Positions 25,263 to 34,630 of a stretch of DNA of 64,000 bases are shown piece by piece; position 1 is the first letter of the stretch, and each line of letters starts with the position of its first letter. This stretch comes from Gluconacetobacter liquefaciens (lineage in GTDB: Bacteria; Pseudomonadota; Alphaproteobacteria; Acetobacterales; Acetobacteraceae): NCBI RefSeq assembly GCF_003350405.1, contig NZ_QQAW01000007.1:1-64000 (forward strand), in the 5' to 3' direction. Below the pieces are notes generated by a model. The model was not told where the DNA came from. It worked only from the letters and a program-made list of their open reading frames with translations, and searched no databases. The position numbers and the translations under genes were made by a program.

Positions 25263-25883
25263 ATGACGATCGTGCGCACCATACGGCCCGCGCTGGTGGT
25301 TTTTCTGTTCCTGTCGGTTGTGACGGGCATATTGTATCCGCTGGCGATGGCGGGGGTGGCCGGATATGTGCTGCCGCGCCAGGCAGGGGGCAGTCTGGTG
25401 ATGAAGGGGGACAGGCTGGTGGGGTCCACGCTGATCGGCCAGGATTTTGCCGATGCGCGCTATTTCCACGGCCGGCCCTCGGTGACCGTGGGGCCGGACC
25501 CGGCCGATCCGTCGAAGACGGTGGCGCAGCCCTATAATGCGGCGGCTTCGATGGCGTCCAATGCCGGGCCGACATCGCGGGCGCTGGTGGAGCGGGTGGC
25601 GGCGGCGGTTTCGCGGCTGAAAGCCGACAATCCGGAAGCGGTGCTGGCGGGATTGCCGGTGCCGATGGATCTGGTGACGAGTTCGGGCAGCGGGCTCGAT
25701 CCCGATATCTCGCCGCAGGGCGCGCTGTTTCAGGTCGCGCGGGTGGCGCGGGTGCGGCACCTGGGCGAGGAGACGGTGCGCGCGCTGGTGGACCGCATGG
25801 TCGAACGCCCGCTGATGGGCTGGCTGGGCGAGCCGCGCGTGAACGTGCTGGAACTGAACCTGGCCCTCGATACGTTGCATTGA
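25263..25883 (+). CDS. kdpC: Potassium-transporting ATPase subunit C
   Basis: A 206-residue protein with one N-terminal membrane helix (about 13-35) and a periplasmic domain carrying the family blocks GSTLIGQDFADARYFHGRPS and SGSGLDPDISPQGALFQVARVA. It caps the KdpA/KdpB complex and is needed for assembly. A strong GAGGAGG ribosome site precedes it, 11 nt after kdpB. Confidence 0.96.
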   Translation: MTIVRTIRPALVVFLFLSVVTGILYPLAMAGVAGYVLPRQAGGSLVMKGDRLVGSTLIGQDFADARYFHGRPSVTVGPDPADPSKTVAQPYNAAASMASNAGPTSRALVERVAAAVSRLKADNPEAVLAGLPVPMDLVTSSGSGLDPDISPQGALFQVARVARVRHLGEETVRALVDRMVERPLMGWLGEPRVNVLELNLALDTLH

Positions 25884-25891
25884 GCTGAACG

Positions 25892-28579
25892 ATGGACACG
25901 CGCCCCGATCGCCCCGACCCTGATGCTTTGCTGCGCCGTACGGAAAAGGAGGACGCGGCGCGTGCCAGGGGGCGGCTGAAGATCTTTCTCGGCGCGGCGC
26001 CGGGTGTTGGCAAAACGTTCGAGATGCTGACGACGGGCCACCAGTTGCTGCGCGACGGGGTGGACCTGGTCGCCGGGGTGGTGGAGACGCATGGGCGGGC
26101 GGAGACGGCCGCGCTGCTGGACGGCCTGGAGGTGGTACCGGGCCGGGCGATCGCCTATCGTGGGCGGACGGTGTGGGAGATGGACCTGGATGCGATCCTG
26201 GCCCGTCATCCGCGCGTGGTGCTGGTGGACGAACTGGCGCATACCAACGCCCCCGGCTCGCGGCACCCGAAACGCTGGATGGATGTCGAGGAACTGCTGG
26301 CCGCCGGGATCGACGTGCTGACGACGGTCAACATCCAGCATCTGGAAAGCCTGAACGACGTGGTGGCCGCCATTACCCGCGTGCGGGTGCGCGAGACGGT
26401 GCCGGACAGCGTGATCGACGGCGCCGACGAGGTGGAACTGGTCGATCTGACGCCCAACGACCTGTTGCAGCGCATGCGCGACGGCAAGATCTATGCCGAG
26501 CAGACGGCCCGGCGGGCGATGCTGCATTATTTCTCGCCCGGCAACCTGACGGCCCTGCGCGAACTGGCGCTGCGCCAGACCGCGCAGCAGGTGGATGCGC
26601 AACTGGTCGACCACATGAAGGCCAATGCCATTTCCGGCCCCTGGGCGGCGGGGGAGCGGATATTGGTCTGCCTGACGTTGCAGGACCATGATGCCAGCCT
26701 GCTGCGCTATGCCCGGCGGCTGGCCGACCGGCTGCATGCGCCCTGGATCGTGCTGCATGTCGAGACCAGCCGCGACCTGACGCCGGACGCGCGGACGCGC
26801 ATGGCCACGCAGATGCATCTGGCGCAGTCGCTGGGCGCGGAGACCGTGACCATCCCTGGCCAGGATGTGGCCCTGGACGCGCTGGCCTATGCCCGCGCGC
26901 AGAACGTGACGCAGATCGTGGCGGCGCACCCCGCCGGCAGGGGCTGGGGCGGGCGGCTGCGCCAGTGGTTCGGCCAGGCGACGACCGAGCGGCTGATCCA
27001 GTGGGCGGACGGGTTTCCGGTGCATGTGGTGCCGCGATCGGAAGCCGGCGAGCCAGATCTGGCCGGGGCGCCCCCGGCGCGGGCGCGGCGTGTCGGCCCC
27101 TATCTGGCCAGCACGCTGATCGTGGCCTGCGCGCTGGCGGTGGCGCTGCTGCTGCGGCAGGGGTTTGCGGTCAGCAATGTGTCGCTGGCGTTTCTGACCG
27201 CGATCCTGGGTGCGGCGGTGGCCTACGGGCTGGGGCCGTCGCTGTGGGCGTCGGTCCTGGGGATGCTGTGTTTCAATTTCTTCTTTCTGCCGCCGCTCTA
27301 TACTTTGACGATCGCGGCGCCGGACAATGTGGTGGCGCTGTTCTTCTTCTTCGCCACGGCGGTGATTGCCAGCAATCTGGGCGCGCGGGTACGCAATCAG
27401 GCGGTGGTGGCGCGGCATCGGGCCGAGGTCACGCAATCGCTCTATCTGTTCAGCCGGACGCTGGCGGGGATCGGGACGCTGGACGACCTGCTGTGGGGGG
27501 CCAGCCATCAGATCGCCACCGTGCTGGACCGCAAGGTGGTGATGCTGCTGCCTGTGGACGGGCGGCTGTCGGTGCAGGCGTCGTACAATTCCGGACAGCG
27601 GATCGGCGAGGAGGATCTGGCGGCGGCGACCTGGGCGTGGAAGCATGACAAGGTGGCCGGCCGGGGCTCGGACAACCTGCCGGGCACGCGCTGGCTGTTC
27701 CTTCCGATGCGGACCGGGCGCGGGCCGGTCGCGGTGATCGGGCTGGATACGGACCGCGACGGGCCGATCCTGGATGCCGAGCAGCAGCGCCTGCTGGATG
27801 CGCTGGCCGACCAGACGGCATCGGCCGTCGAGCGGATCACGCTGGCGCGGGACCTGGACCAGGCGCGGCTGAATGCGGAAACCGACAAGCTGCGGGGAGC
27901 GCTGCTGACCTCGATCTCCCACGATCTGCGTACGCCGCTGTCGGCGATCCTGGGGGCGGCGTCGAGCCTGGACAGTTACGGCGACACGATGGGGCCGGAG
28001 GGCCGGCACGACCTTCTGGCGACCATTCGCGACGAGGCCGAACGGCTGAACCGGTTCGTCGCCAATCTGCTGGACATGACGCGGCTGGAGGCCGGAGCGC
28101 TGCGGCCCCGCCGGGAGCCGGTCGATGTGGCGGAAATCGTGGCGAGCGCGCTGGGGCGGGCGGCGCGCATCCTGGCCGATCACCGCGTTGAACTGGAGAT
28201 GGAACCCGAACTGCCGATGCCGCTGCTGGATGACGTGCTGCTGGAGCAGGCCCTGTTCAATGTGCTGGACAATGCCGGAAAGCACACGGCGGCGGGCACG
28301 CGGATCGTGATCCGGGCGGCGTTGCGGCCGGAAGGGCTGGTGCTGGAGGTGCTGGACGAGGGGAGCGGGCTGGCCGTGGAGGACACCGAGCAGGTGTTCG
28401 GCAAGTTCCAGCGCTTTCTTTCCGCCGATCGCGCGCGGGCCGGGACCGGGTTGGGGCTGGCCATTGCGCGTGGGTTCGTCGAGGCCATGGGCGGCACGAT
28501 CGTTGCACGAAACCGGCGCGACCGGCAGGGTGCGGTCTTTGTCATGACCTTTCCGTTGGAGGCGAGGGGAGCGGTGTGA
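25892..28579 (+). CDS. kdpD: Osmosensitive K+ channel sensor histidine kinase
   Basis: An 895-residue sensor kinase. The N-terminal KdpD domain holds the Walker A motif GAAPGVGKTFE (about residue 34) and HPRVVLVDELAHTNAPGSRHPKRW. A USP-like domain follows (about 250-370), then four membrane helices (about 405-500), a GAF domain, and the kinase core with the phosphorylated H677 (SISHDLRTPLSA). The ATP-binding boxes include LFNVLDNAGKHT and AGTGLGLAIARGFVEAMGG. It senses low potassium or osmotic stress and phosphorylates KdpE. It starts 8 nt after kdpC and overlaps kdpE by 4 nt. Confidence 0.96.
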   Translation: MDTRPDRPDPDALLRRTEKEDAARARGRLKIFLGAAPGVGKTFEMLTTGHQLLRDGVDLVAGVVETHGRAETAALLDGLEVVPGRAIAYRGRTVWEMDLDAILARHPRVVLVDELAHTNAPGSRHPKRWMDVEELLAAGIDVLTTVNIQHLESLNDVVAAITRVRVRETVPDSVIDGADEVELVDLTPNDLLQRMRDGKIYAEQTARRAMLHYFSPGNLTALRELALRQTAQQVDAQLVDHMKANAISGPWAAGERILVCLTLQDHDASLLRYARRLADRLHAPWIVLHVETSRDLTPDARTRMATQMHLAQSLGAETVTIPGQDVALDALAYARAQNVTQIVAAHPAGRGWGGRLRQWFGQATTERLIQWADGFPVHVVPRSEAGEPDLAGAPPARARRVGPYLASTLIVACALAVALLLRQGFAVSNVSLAFLTAILGAAVAYGLGPSLWASVLGMLCFNFFFLPPLYTLTIAAPDNVVALFFFFATAVIASNLGARVRNQAVVARHRAEVTQSLYLFSRTLAGIGTLDDLLWGASHQIATVLDRKVVMLLPVDGRLSVQASYNSGQRIGEEDLAAATWAWKHDKVAGRGSDNLPGTRWLFLPMRTGRGPVAVIGLDTDRDGPILDAEQQRLLDALADQTASAVERITLARDLDQARLNAETDKLRGALLTSISHDLRTPLSAILGAASSLDSYGDTMGPEGRHDLLATIRDEAERLNRFVANLLDMTRLEAGALRPRREPVDVAEIVASALGRAARILADHRVELEMEPELPMPLLDDVLLEQALFNVLDNAGKHTAAGTRIVIRAALRPEGLVLEVLDEGSGLAVEDTEQVFGKFQRFLSADRARAGTGLGLAIARGFVEAMGGTIVARNRRDRQGAVFVMTFPLEARGAV

Positions 28580-29259
28580 GCGATCCGTGCGTACTGATCG
28601 TCGATGACGAGCCGGCCATCCGGCGCCTGCTGCGGACGACGCTGGGCAGCCAGTCCTGGCGGACGCTGGAGGCGGCGACCGGTGCCGCCGCGCTGCGGAT
28701 GGCCGTCGAGGAGCATCCCGATATCGTGCTGCTGGATCTGGGATTGCCGGACCTGGACGGTGCCGAGGTGCTGCGGCGCATGCGCGCGGACAGGCCGGAT
28801 ATGCCGGTCGTCATCCTGTCGGTGCGTGACGACGAGCGCGGCAAGGTGGCCGCGCTGGAAGCGGGCGCGGACGATTACGTGACCAAGCCGTTCAGCACGG
28901 CGGAACTGATCGCCCGGCTGCGCAATGCGATGCGGCATGCGTTGCAGCAGCAGGGTACCGTGCCGGTCTTCGTCTCGGCCGATCTGCGCGTCGATCTGGT
29001 GCGGCGGCAGGTCTTTCGGGGGGAGGAGGAAATCCGGCTGTCGCCGCGCGAGTGGGATATCCTGCGGATGCTGGTGCAGTATGCCGGCCGTGTCCTGACG
29101 CATCAGACCATCATGGGCCAGCTATGGGGGGCGAGCGGCGACGTGCAGCAACTGCGCGTCTATATCCGCCAGATCAGGCAGAAGATCGAAAACGATCCCG
29201 AGCGGCCACGGCATATCGTGACCGAGACCGGGGTCGGCTATCGGCTGGTGCAGTCATAG
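28576..29259 (+). CDS. kdpE: KDP operon response regulator, OmpR family
   Basis: A 227-residue response regulator. The receiver domain shows the acidic pair VDDEP, phosphorylated D54 (VLLDLGLPD) and the K in DDYVTKPFS. The OmpR winged helix is at about 135-225 (LSPREWDILRMLVQYAGRVLTHQTIM...VRIYIRQ-type recognition region). The GTG start at 28576 overlaps the kdpD stop. It is expected to activate the kdp promoter, so the CCTATG repeats at 21179-21240 are a candidate target. Confidence 0.95.
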   Translation: MSDPCVLIVDDEPAIRRLLRTTLGSQSWRTLEAATGAAALRMAVEEHPDIVLLDLGLPDLDGAEVLRRMRADRPDMPVVILSVRDDERGKVAALEAGADDYVTKPFSTAELIARLRNAMRHALQQQGTVPVFVSADLRVDLVRRQVFRGEEEIRLSPREWDILRMLVQYAGRVLTHQTIMGQLWGASGDVQQLRVYIRQIRQKIENDPERPRHIVTETGVGYRLVQS

Positions 29260-29728
29260 GAGTGAGCGCGCTGGCCGGTAAGCGCGATCACAATGGCTGC
29301 GTGCCAACAGGTGATCGGTGCAGAAATTTTCGTAGCCACAATGCTCTCGGTCGTATTTGGCATGAGTATGATGACGATCTGGTTCGGCTAAGTTCGCAGC
29401 AGGAAGAAAAGGCAATGCACGGTAATGATTGGTGACAACCAAACGACCGTCTATCGAGCGAGATTCTATAAAACGGCATTTAAAACTAGATTGAAATGGA
29501 ATCGCAGGTAAATCTCAAATCAGAAAGCACGATGGTCTTGAAAAGTGATAATGCGGAGGGATCGATAGACGCTTCTCTCGTAGAAAATTTCCCGTTCCAA
29601 GAAGTGCCGCCCTAATAAAAAATTTGATTATATTGTCCGTGATATTTGAAACGATAAAGGCTACGCGTAATCTCCTGGCGGGAAAATCAATCCAATGAGT
29701 TATCAAAGGCAGCCTCCGTACTGGTCTA
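29260..29728. other. Gene-poor stretch after kdpE
   Basis: About 470 bp with falling GC content and no gene that I can support. Short reading frames on both strands do not resemble known proteins. It is bounded on the right by an IS5-type remnant, so it may include other decayed mobile DNA that I cannot identify. Confidence 0.5.
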
Positions 29729-29982
29729 GGCTCTGTTAGATCTTGATCCAATCTGTGGCTGCGGCGAGGTGAAGGATAGCGAGGAATGAAGCGGCGGTCT
29801 TTTCGTATCGCGTTGCGACGGCCCGCCATTCCTTTAGACGGGCCCAAAGGTTTTCCACCAGATGCTGGTTGCGATAAGCCCATTGTGGGCAGGTAACGGC
29901 GGCGTCCCGGCGCTTGGGCGAGATCGCTGACGGCCGCATAAACACCGTCCTCTCCGCCGATCGTCATCACAGAAGCCACCAA
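29729..29982 (-). mobile_element. IS5-family transposase fragment
   Basis: The minus strand encodes the C-terminal end of an IS5-type DDE transposase: YRNQHLVENLWARLKEWRAVATRYEKTAASFLAILHLAAATDW. The glutamate of HLVEN would be the last catalytic residue. The upstream part is in another frame and soon lost. GGCTCTGTTAGA at 29729, preceded by CTA, looks like the outer end of the element. It sits only a few bp from the porin stop, so the insertion trimmed the region downstream of the porin. Confidence 0.8.
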
Positions 29983-29986
29983 CCCG

Positions 29987-31684
29987 CTAGAATGCGAGGT
30001 TCACGGCAGTGCTGAGGACGATCGCGTCCTTGAAGACGGTCGTTCCTCCGACATGGTTGATATACTGGAAGTCCGGCTTGATGGTGAAGCCCTCCATGAT
30101 GTGGAAGCCGTAATACGCCTCGTAAATGGATTCGTGGCCCTGGACGCCGTACGGAAGGCCGTAATTGCCCCCAGGGAGCGGGAGGTTGTTGGTCGCCGCG
30201 TCTTCCTGCGACAGGGTGGCGGCGCGGCTGAATTTCGACCACAGGAATGCGATGCCGACGCTGTCCAGCGGACGGTTCCACCAGGCGCCGGTATCCATTA
30301 GCACGGCCGTAAAGCTGTGGCTGATCTGCGAGGTCTGGCCCGAGCCCCAGCCGAAATAGCCGCCCAGGATCAGGCCATTCATTTCGCCGGGGCCGTGACG
30401 GATTAGCATCTGGTCGGCCAGCGCCCAGACCGAGGTCTGTCCGCTTCGTCTGCGCGGCGGCAGGCCTGTGAGCACCCACGGGTTGCCGTGGATGTCGTCG
30501 TGGAGGTCGTTGTAGCGGGAATTGTCGTACATGATGCCGACCTTGTAATGCCCGATCAGGTGATCGGGGCCAAAGGCCGGAATCCAGCCGACTTCGAACT
30601 GTGACGACAGTTTGCCGAGATTGTCCTGCCCCCAGGCCCAGCCGGAGATGCCGCCATTATAGGCGTGGGGGGAGACGGCAAAGAGGCCGCCCATCAAGTA
30701 GAACTGTCGCGTCGGCATCACCCGTAGGGTGGTGCCGATATTGCCCGACGGCCAGCCACGGCTGCCGGCCATGAATTTGGTCGGGGATTCGCCGCCGCAC
30801 AGCCATACATTCATGTAGTTGCAGACCCAGGGCGAGTTCTGGAAGAACGTGCCCGAGGGTACCCAGCCGACGGCTAGGTCGATCTTGCGGTGCAGCCAGG
30901 CTTTTTCGAAATAGGCCCAGACCAGATGCGCCACTACATTGCCACGGCTGCCGTAGATCTGCTGAACCTGGTTGCTGTTGTCGCCATACAGGCGACTGAG
31001 GTTGGTACCGTGGCCGTTGACCACCAGCAGGTGCAGCCAGAAATCGTTGGACCAGGCGCCTCCATTCAGGAGTTTCTGCCAGTCGACATCCAGCGTGGAG
31101 CCCACCTGTCCGGCGTCGCTGTAGGCGCGCCTCTTACCGCCTGCAACGTTGCCGGCGACATCTTCGTAAACGTCGAGCGCGAAATAGAGCCCCCGCTTCT
31201 GCAACCAGGGCTGTACGCCGCCCCAGTCGCCAAACATGTGCGTAGTCCCATAGGGCGGACCAAATGAGGGCGGTCCGTACGATGCCTGGAGGAAACCCGG
31301 AATTTCCTCGTAGAGCGGGACGGTCGGCTGGGTTTCGGCGAACGGGGTCGGGTTGGACACGATGGGCGCGCCGGAGGCCTGAGGGCGGTCGCCGACGATC
31401 CTTTGCAGCCAGGAGGGCGAGGCGGATTTTACGGTTGTCGTGGGGACGGTTGCCGGCCCGGTCGGTGTCGAGGGCGCCGGGGTGGTGCTGTCGCCAGTTG
31501 CCTGCGGCTCGGTTGTGTGTCGTGCGGGAGATGTGTCCTGCGCGCGTGCGGGAAGGGCGTGACAGGCCAGCCAGCCGGCAAGGCAGGCGATGCCGAACGG
31601 ATAGGCCATGCGGGCATAATGCCGGAAACTGACGGCCTGTGCGGCACCGGATGTCCCGCGCTCCGGGTCAGAGACAAGACGCAT
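29987..31684 (-). CDS. Carbohydrate-selective porin, OprB family
   Basis: A 565-residue outer-membrane protein. The N-terminus has an export region (MAYPFGIACLAGWLACHALPARAQ after a basic lead), then a Thr/Pro/Ser-rich linker. The OprB barrel follows with the motifs GDWGGVQPWLQKRGL, WVCNYMNVWLCGG and GHYKVGIMYDNS. It ends ...NLAF, an aromatic C-terminus typical of barrels. The start at 31684 is supported by AAAGGA 8 nt upstream. OprB porins take up sugars and polyols; here it lies downstream of the E1/E2 catabolic operon and may serve it. The IS5 remnant begins right after the stop. Confidence 0.88.
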   Translation of the reverse strand: MRLVSDPERGTSGAAQAVSFRHYARMAYPFGIACLAGWLACHALPARAQDTSPARHTTEPQATGDSTTPAPSTPTGPATVPTTTVKSASPSWLQRIVGDRPQASGAPIVSNPTPFAETQPTVPLYEEIPGFLQASYGPPSFGPPYGTTHMFGDWGGVQPWLQKRGLYFALDVYEDVAGNVAGGKRRAYSDAGQVGSTLDVDWQKLLNGGAWSNDFWLHLLVVNGHGTNLSRLYGDNSNQVQQIYGSRGNVVAHLVWAYFEKAWLHRKIDLAVGWVPSGTFFQNSPWVCNYMNVWLCGGESPTKFMAGSRGWPSGNIGTTLRVMPTRQFYLMGGLFAVSPHAYNGGISGWAWGQDNLGKLSSQFEVGWIPAFGPDHLIGHYKVGIMYDNSRYNDLHDDIHGNPWVLTGLPPRRRSGQTSVWALADQMLIRHGPGEMNGLILGGYFGWGSGQTSQISHSFTAVLMDTGAWWNRPLDSVGIAFLWSKFSRAATLSQEDAATNNLPLPGGNYGLPYGVQGHESIYEAYYGFHIMEGFTIKPDFQYINHVGGTTVFKDAIVLSTAVNLAF

Positions 31685-31927
31685 ATTGTTATTCCTTTGG
31701 AACGAGTCCGCTCCCGGCAGCGCAAGCCGTGCCGTGCCTGTGGATCGGATCATTCGGCGCGTTTATTCGTTGCTATTGTTCTTGAAAACATGAACCGTTT
31801 GCGGCCCTGTTTTATTTCCTTATCAACCGCTTCCGGTCCACAGAGTTCATTCCGGCCGGCGGGGTTGTTTCATGATTTTTCTTTTTTTGCTATTATTGTG
31901 AGTGGAGTTTGCCGAACCGGTCGTGCG

Positions 31928-32452
31928 TCAGTCCGCCGGGGGATGCCACAGGGTGATGTCGGATGTATTTTCGTACAGTTTTCCGTGCGGGAAGCTGACA
32001 AGTTCCATCTGCATACCCCATGGGGTGAGGAAATAGATCCATGTCTGCCCGCCACTGGGGCCGGTGGTGCGGCAGGTCGGGTGGCCCATAAGGCGGACGC
32101 CGTGGACGCGCAGGTAGGATAGTGCCGCCTCGAAATCATCGACATAGAAGGCGAGATGATGGCCGCCGACATCACTGTTGAGCGGCAGCGTCTGCCGCTG
32201 GCCGGGGGATGTATATTCGAAGATTTCGAAATTCGGCCCGTTCTTGCAGCGAAAGAAGCGGAGTTCGCGCATGACGGTGCCGGGAGGAACGTGGAGATGG
32301 ACCGGCAGCCAGTCATCGTCAGACTGGAAAGGGCCCAAAGAATAGACATGCTGGCAGCCGATGATATCGACGAAAAAGCGGGTAGCTTCTTCGATGTCGG
32401 GCACGGTGAAGCCGATATGCTCCACACCGCGCAGTCCGGGTAATCCTGTCAT
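31928..32452 (-). CDS. VOC (glyoxalase/bleomycin resistance) family protein
   Basis: A 174-residue metal-dependent VOC-fold protein. Likely metal ligands are His in GVEHIGFTV (about residue 12), His in GGHHLAFYV (about 98) and Glu in MQMELVSFP (about 151). The fold catalyses ring cleavage, isomerisation or glyoxalase chemistry; the reaction here is unknown. It is the last gene of the left-running catabolic cluster before the porin and lies 46 nt after the GntR gene. Confidence 0.85.
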   Translation of the reverse strand: MTGLPGLRGVEHIGFTVPDIEEATRFFVDIIGCQHVYSLGPFQSDDDWLPVHLHVPPGTVMRELRFFRCKNGPNFEIFEYTSPGQRQTLPLNSDVGGHHLAFYVDDFEAALSYLRVHGVRLMGHPTCRTTGPSGGQTWIYFLTPWGMQMELVSFPHGKLYENTSDITLWHPPAD

Positions 32453-32474
32453 GGTTGTTGACCCCCATTTTTGA

Positions 32475-32484
32475 TTGTCGACAA
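32475..32484. promoter_or_regulatory. Palindrome TTGTCGACAA between GntR and VOC genes
   Basis: A perfect 10-bp palindrome in the 46-bp gap between the GntR stop and the VOC start. The TTGT...ACAA ends resemble operator half-sites of FCD-type GntR regulators. The similar TTGGATACAA-like sites occur upstream of the first gene of the cluster. Confidence 0.4.
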
Positions 32485-32498
32485 GATCAGGTAGGCGT

Positions 32499-33170
32499 TC
32501 AGTCGATCATGGACAGTTTGTTTTCCTCGAATTCCAGGCGGGTACGGCGGATGTGCACCTGGAGCAGGCGTTCCGCATTGTAGTCGTCGCGCCTGCGGAT
32601 GGCGTCCACAAGCAGGCGGTGTTCGGAATCGACGACCGGGCGGCGGTTGAAGCCAACCTTGTGCATGTAGGCGCGGCGATATTGCTGTGTCGTGTTCCAA
32701 TATCGCACGATCATCGCGTTCAGCTCGGGCAGTGCGGAATATTCATAGCTGCGCAGATGAAATTCCCGGTCCAGTTGGATGAAGTTCTCGATCGACTTGG
32801 CCTGCTCCACCCGGTCGGCCAGGTTTTCCAGCACATCCATCGCGCTTTCCGGCATGAGACGGATGCTTTCGCTCAGCGCCAGAGGTTCGATACGTTCACG
32901 GATTTTGTAGATTTCCAGACATTCGACCCGGCTCATGCTGGCGACCCATGCCCCGCTATTGGCCTTCAGCCGCAGGAGGCCCTCGCTTTGCAGCGCCTTG
33001 AGTGCTTCGCGCACCGGAATGCGGCTGGCACCAAATTTCGCGGACAGATCTTCCTGCCGGACGCGCGTCCCCGGCGCCAGGGTCCCTGCCAGGATATCGT
33101 ACCGAAGGGCATCGGCGATGCGCAAGGCCGTGGCGGCGAGTGGCTGATGAAGCGTGTCGTCTTCGATCAT
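32499..33170 (-). CDS. GntR-family regulator, FCD subfamily
   Basis: A 223-residue regulator. The winged helix spans about residues 15-75 (LRYDILAGTLAPGTRVRQEDLSAKFGASRIPVREALKALQSEGL). The C-terminal FCD helical domain has metal-binding residues in LDREFHLRSYE and the last His of DSEHRLLVDAI. It is embedded in the catabolic cluster (between the MFS and VOC genes), so it probably controls the cluster in response to a carboxylic acid substrate or intermediate. Confidence 0.92.
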   Translation of the reverse strand: MIEDDTLHQPLAATALRIADALRYDILAGTLAPGTRVRQEDLSAKFGASRIPVREALKALQSEGLLRLKANSGAWVASMSRVECLEIYKIRERIEPLALSESIRLMPESAMDVLENLADRVEQAKSIENFIQLDREFHLRSYEYSALPELNAMIVRYWNTTQQYRRAYMHKVGFNRRPVVDSEHRLLVDAIRRRDDYNAERLLQVHIRRTRLEFEENKLSMID

Positions 33171-33229
33171 AGGCTATCCGATGGAGGGCGATCCGTGGGA
33201 GAAACGGTTTCGGCCGCTGCAGGGGCCGG

Positions 33230-34585
33230 TCAAAGTTGTAAAGGGTCTTCCGGCAGCATGGCTGTGAACTGCCCTGCTGTATGCAATGCCGGGGGTTCTT
33301 CAACAGGTGTAAAGGATTTCAGCAGAATGGCAATTGCTGCGCATCCGCCCAACAGCATGACTGACGCGCAGACGAAGGCCGCCCCGAACGAACCGGTCAG
33401 GCTGACGAGATAGCCGGTGAGAACCGTCGCGACGATGCCGAACCCATTATTGGCGAAATTGGCGATGCCCGTCACCGTGCCCCCAACACCACGGGGAGCG
33501 ACCAGGGACGGCAGGCTCCAGATAACCGGTGCCGCGCTGGACAGTCCGCCCAGGGAAATCGAGATCCAGAAGATCGCCCAGTCGAGGCTGCTGGTGAAGA
33601 TGGCGCCGATCATCGCCAGCCCCAGCACGAACCCAAGCAGCAGCATAATCTTTCTGGTCCGGGTCTCGTCATAACCTTTGCGGCACAAGGCGTCGATCAG
33701 CCAGCCGCCAACCAGCAGTTCGCCCGCCGTGGCGACGACCCAGGGCAGCATGGCATACCCCGCCGACTGCATCATGCTGACATGGAACTGCCTGACGAGA
33801 TAGTTGGGCATCCATGTCAGAAAAAGCGTGAAGAAATAGCCGTAGGCGGCGAAACCGAGGATGATGCCCCAAATTTTCTTCTGCCGCAGCAGGTAGGGCA
33901 GCGACGCCCAGCCGCTGCCTGCGCTGGGCGTGCCTTCCGCCGCCGCGCCACCATCGCGGATATAGCGATATTCCTCTTGCGTCAGGTGAGGATGGGCGGA
34001 GGGATCGCGATAGGTGGTGAAGAACACCAGCGCATAGGCCAGGCTGAGGCAGGCCGTCATGACGAACGACCATCGCCAGCCCAGATGGACGGCCACCACG
34101 GCGACCAGCGGCACGCCGACGACGTTGGCGAAGCGCGCCGACGCGTCGAACAGGGCTGTTGCCGTACCGCGTTCGCTACGTGGAAACCAGTATCCGGTCG
34201 CCTTGGTACCGGCCGGGTAGGCCGGGGCTTCGGCCAGGCCCAGCAGCATGCGGGCGGCGAGGAAACCGGGGAAGCTACCGGCCAGGGCGGTCAGGCCCGA
34301 GGAGAGAGTCCACAGGATCGTGCTGGCGCGCATCGTCGCCCGCACGCCGAAGCGGTCGGCGAGCAGACCCGAGGGAATCTGCACGAAAGCGTAGATCCAG
34401 AAAAAGCCACTGAACAACCAGCCGAGTTGGATGCTCGTTAGCCCGTATTCGGCCTGCAGTTGCGGCGAGGCCACGGAGAGCGCGATCCTGTCAATATAAT
34501 TGACGAACACGCCGAGCGCGAGAAGCGAGCCGATACGCCATCGTATGCCTGTTCCAGGTCTTGTCGTCATGATGACAGCTTTCAT
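33230..34585 (-). CDS. MFS transporter, anion:cation symporter (ACS) type
   Basis: A 451-residue protein with 12 predicted membrane spans. The signature LLADRFGVRATM lies between helices 2 and 3, and FFWIYAFVQIPSGLLADRFG is typical of the ACS/phthalate-glucarate permeases that import organic anions with protons. Position in the operon suggests uptake of the carboxylate substrate. The start may be 34585 or the ATG 15 nt inside; neither has a strong ribosome site. Confidence 0.9.
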   Translation of the reverse strand: MKAVIMTTRPGTGIRWRIGSLLALGVFVNYIDRIALSVASPQLQAEYGLTSIQLGWLFSGFFWIYAFVQIPSGLLADRFGVRATMRASTILWTLSSGLTALAGSFPGFLAARMLLGLAEAPAYPAGTKATGYWFPRSERGTATALFDASARFANVVGVPLVAVVAVHLGWRWSFVMTACLSLAYALVFFTTYRDPSAHPHLTQEEYRYIRDGGAAAEGTPSAGSGWASLPYLLRQKKIWGIILGFAAYGYFFTLFLTWMPNYLVRQFHVSMMQSAGYAMLPWVVATAGELLVGGWLIDALCRKGYDETRTRKIMLLLGFVLGLAMIGAIFTSSLDWAIFWISISLGGLSSAAPVIWSLPSLVAPRGVGGTVTGIANFANNGFGIVATVLTGYLVSLTGSFGAAFVCASVMLLGGCAAIAILLKSFTPVEEPPALHTAGQFTAMLPEDPLQL

Positions 34586-34630
34586 TCCGGGCCGGCCCGC
34601 TCGGAGGCGGCCGGCATGCCCTGAGGGGCG

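Noticed and set aside
25730-28285. 851-codon open frame on the minus strand across kdpD
   Set aside because: It is the antisense shadow of kdpD, with the same skewed Arg/Gln/His composition.
29260-29728. A third IS fragment after kdpE
   Set aside because: Translations in all frames gave nothing convincingly like a transposase.
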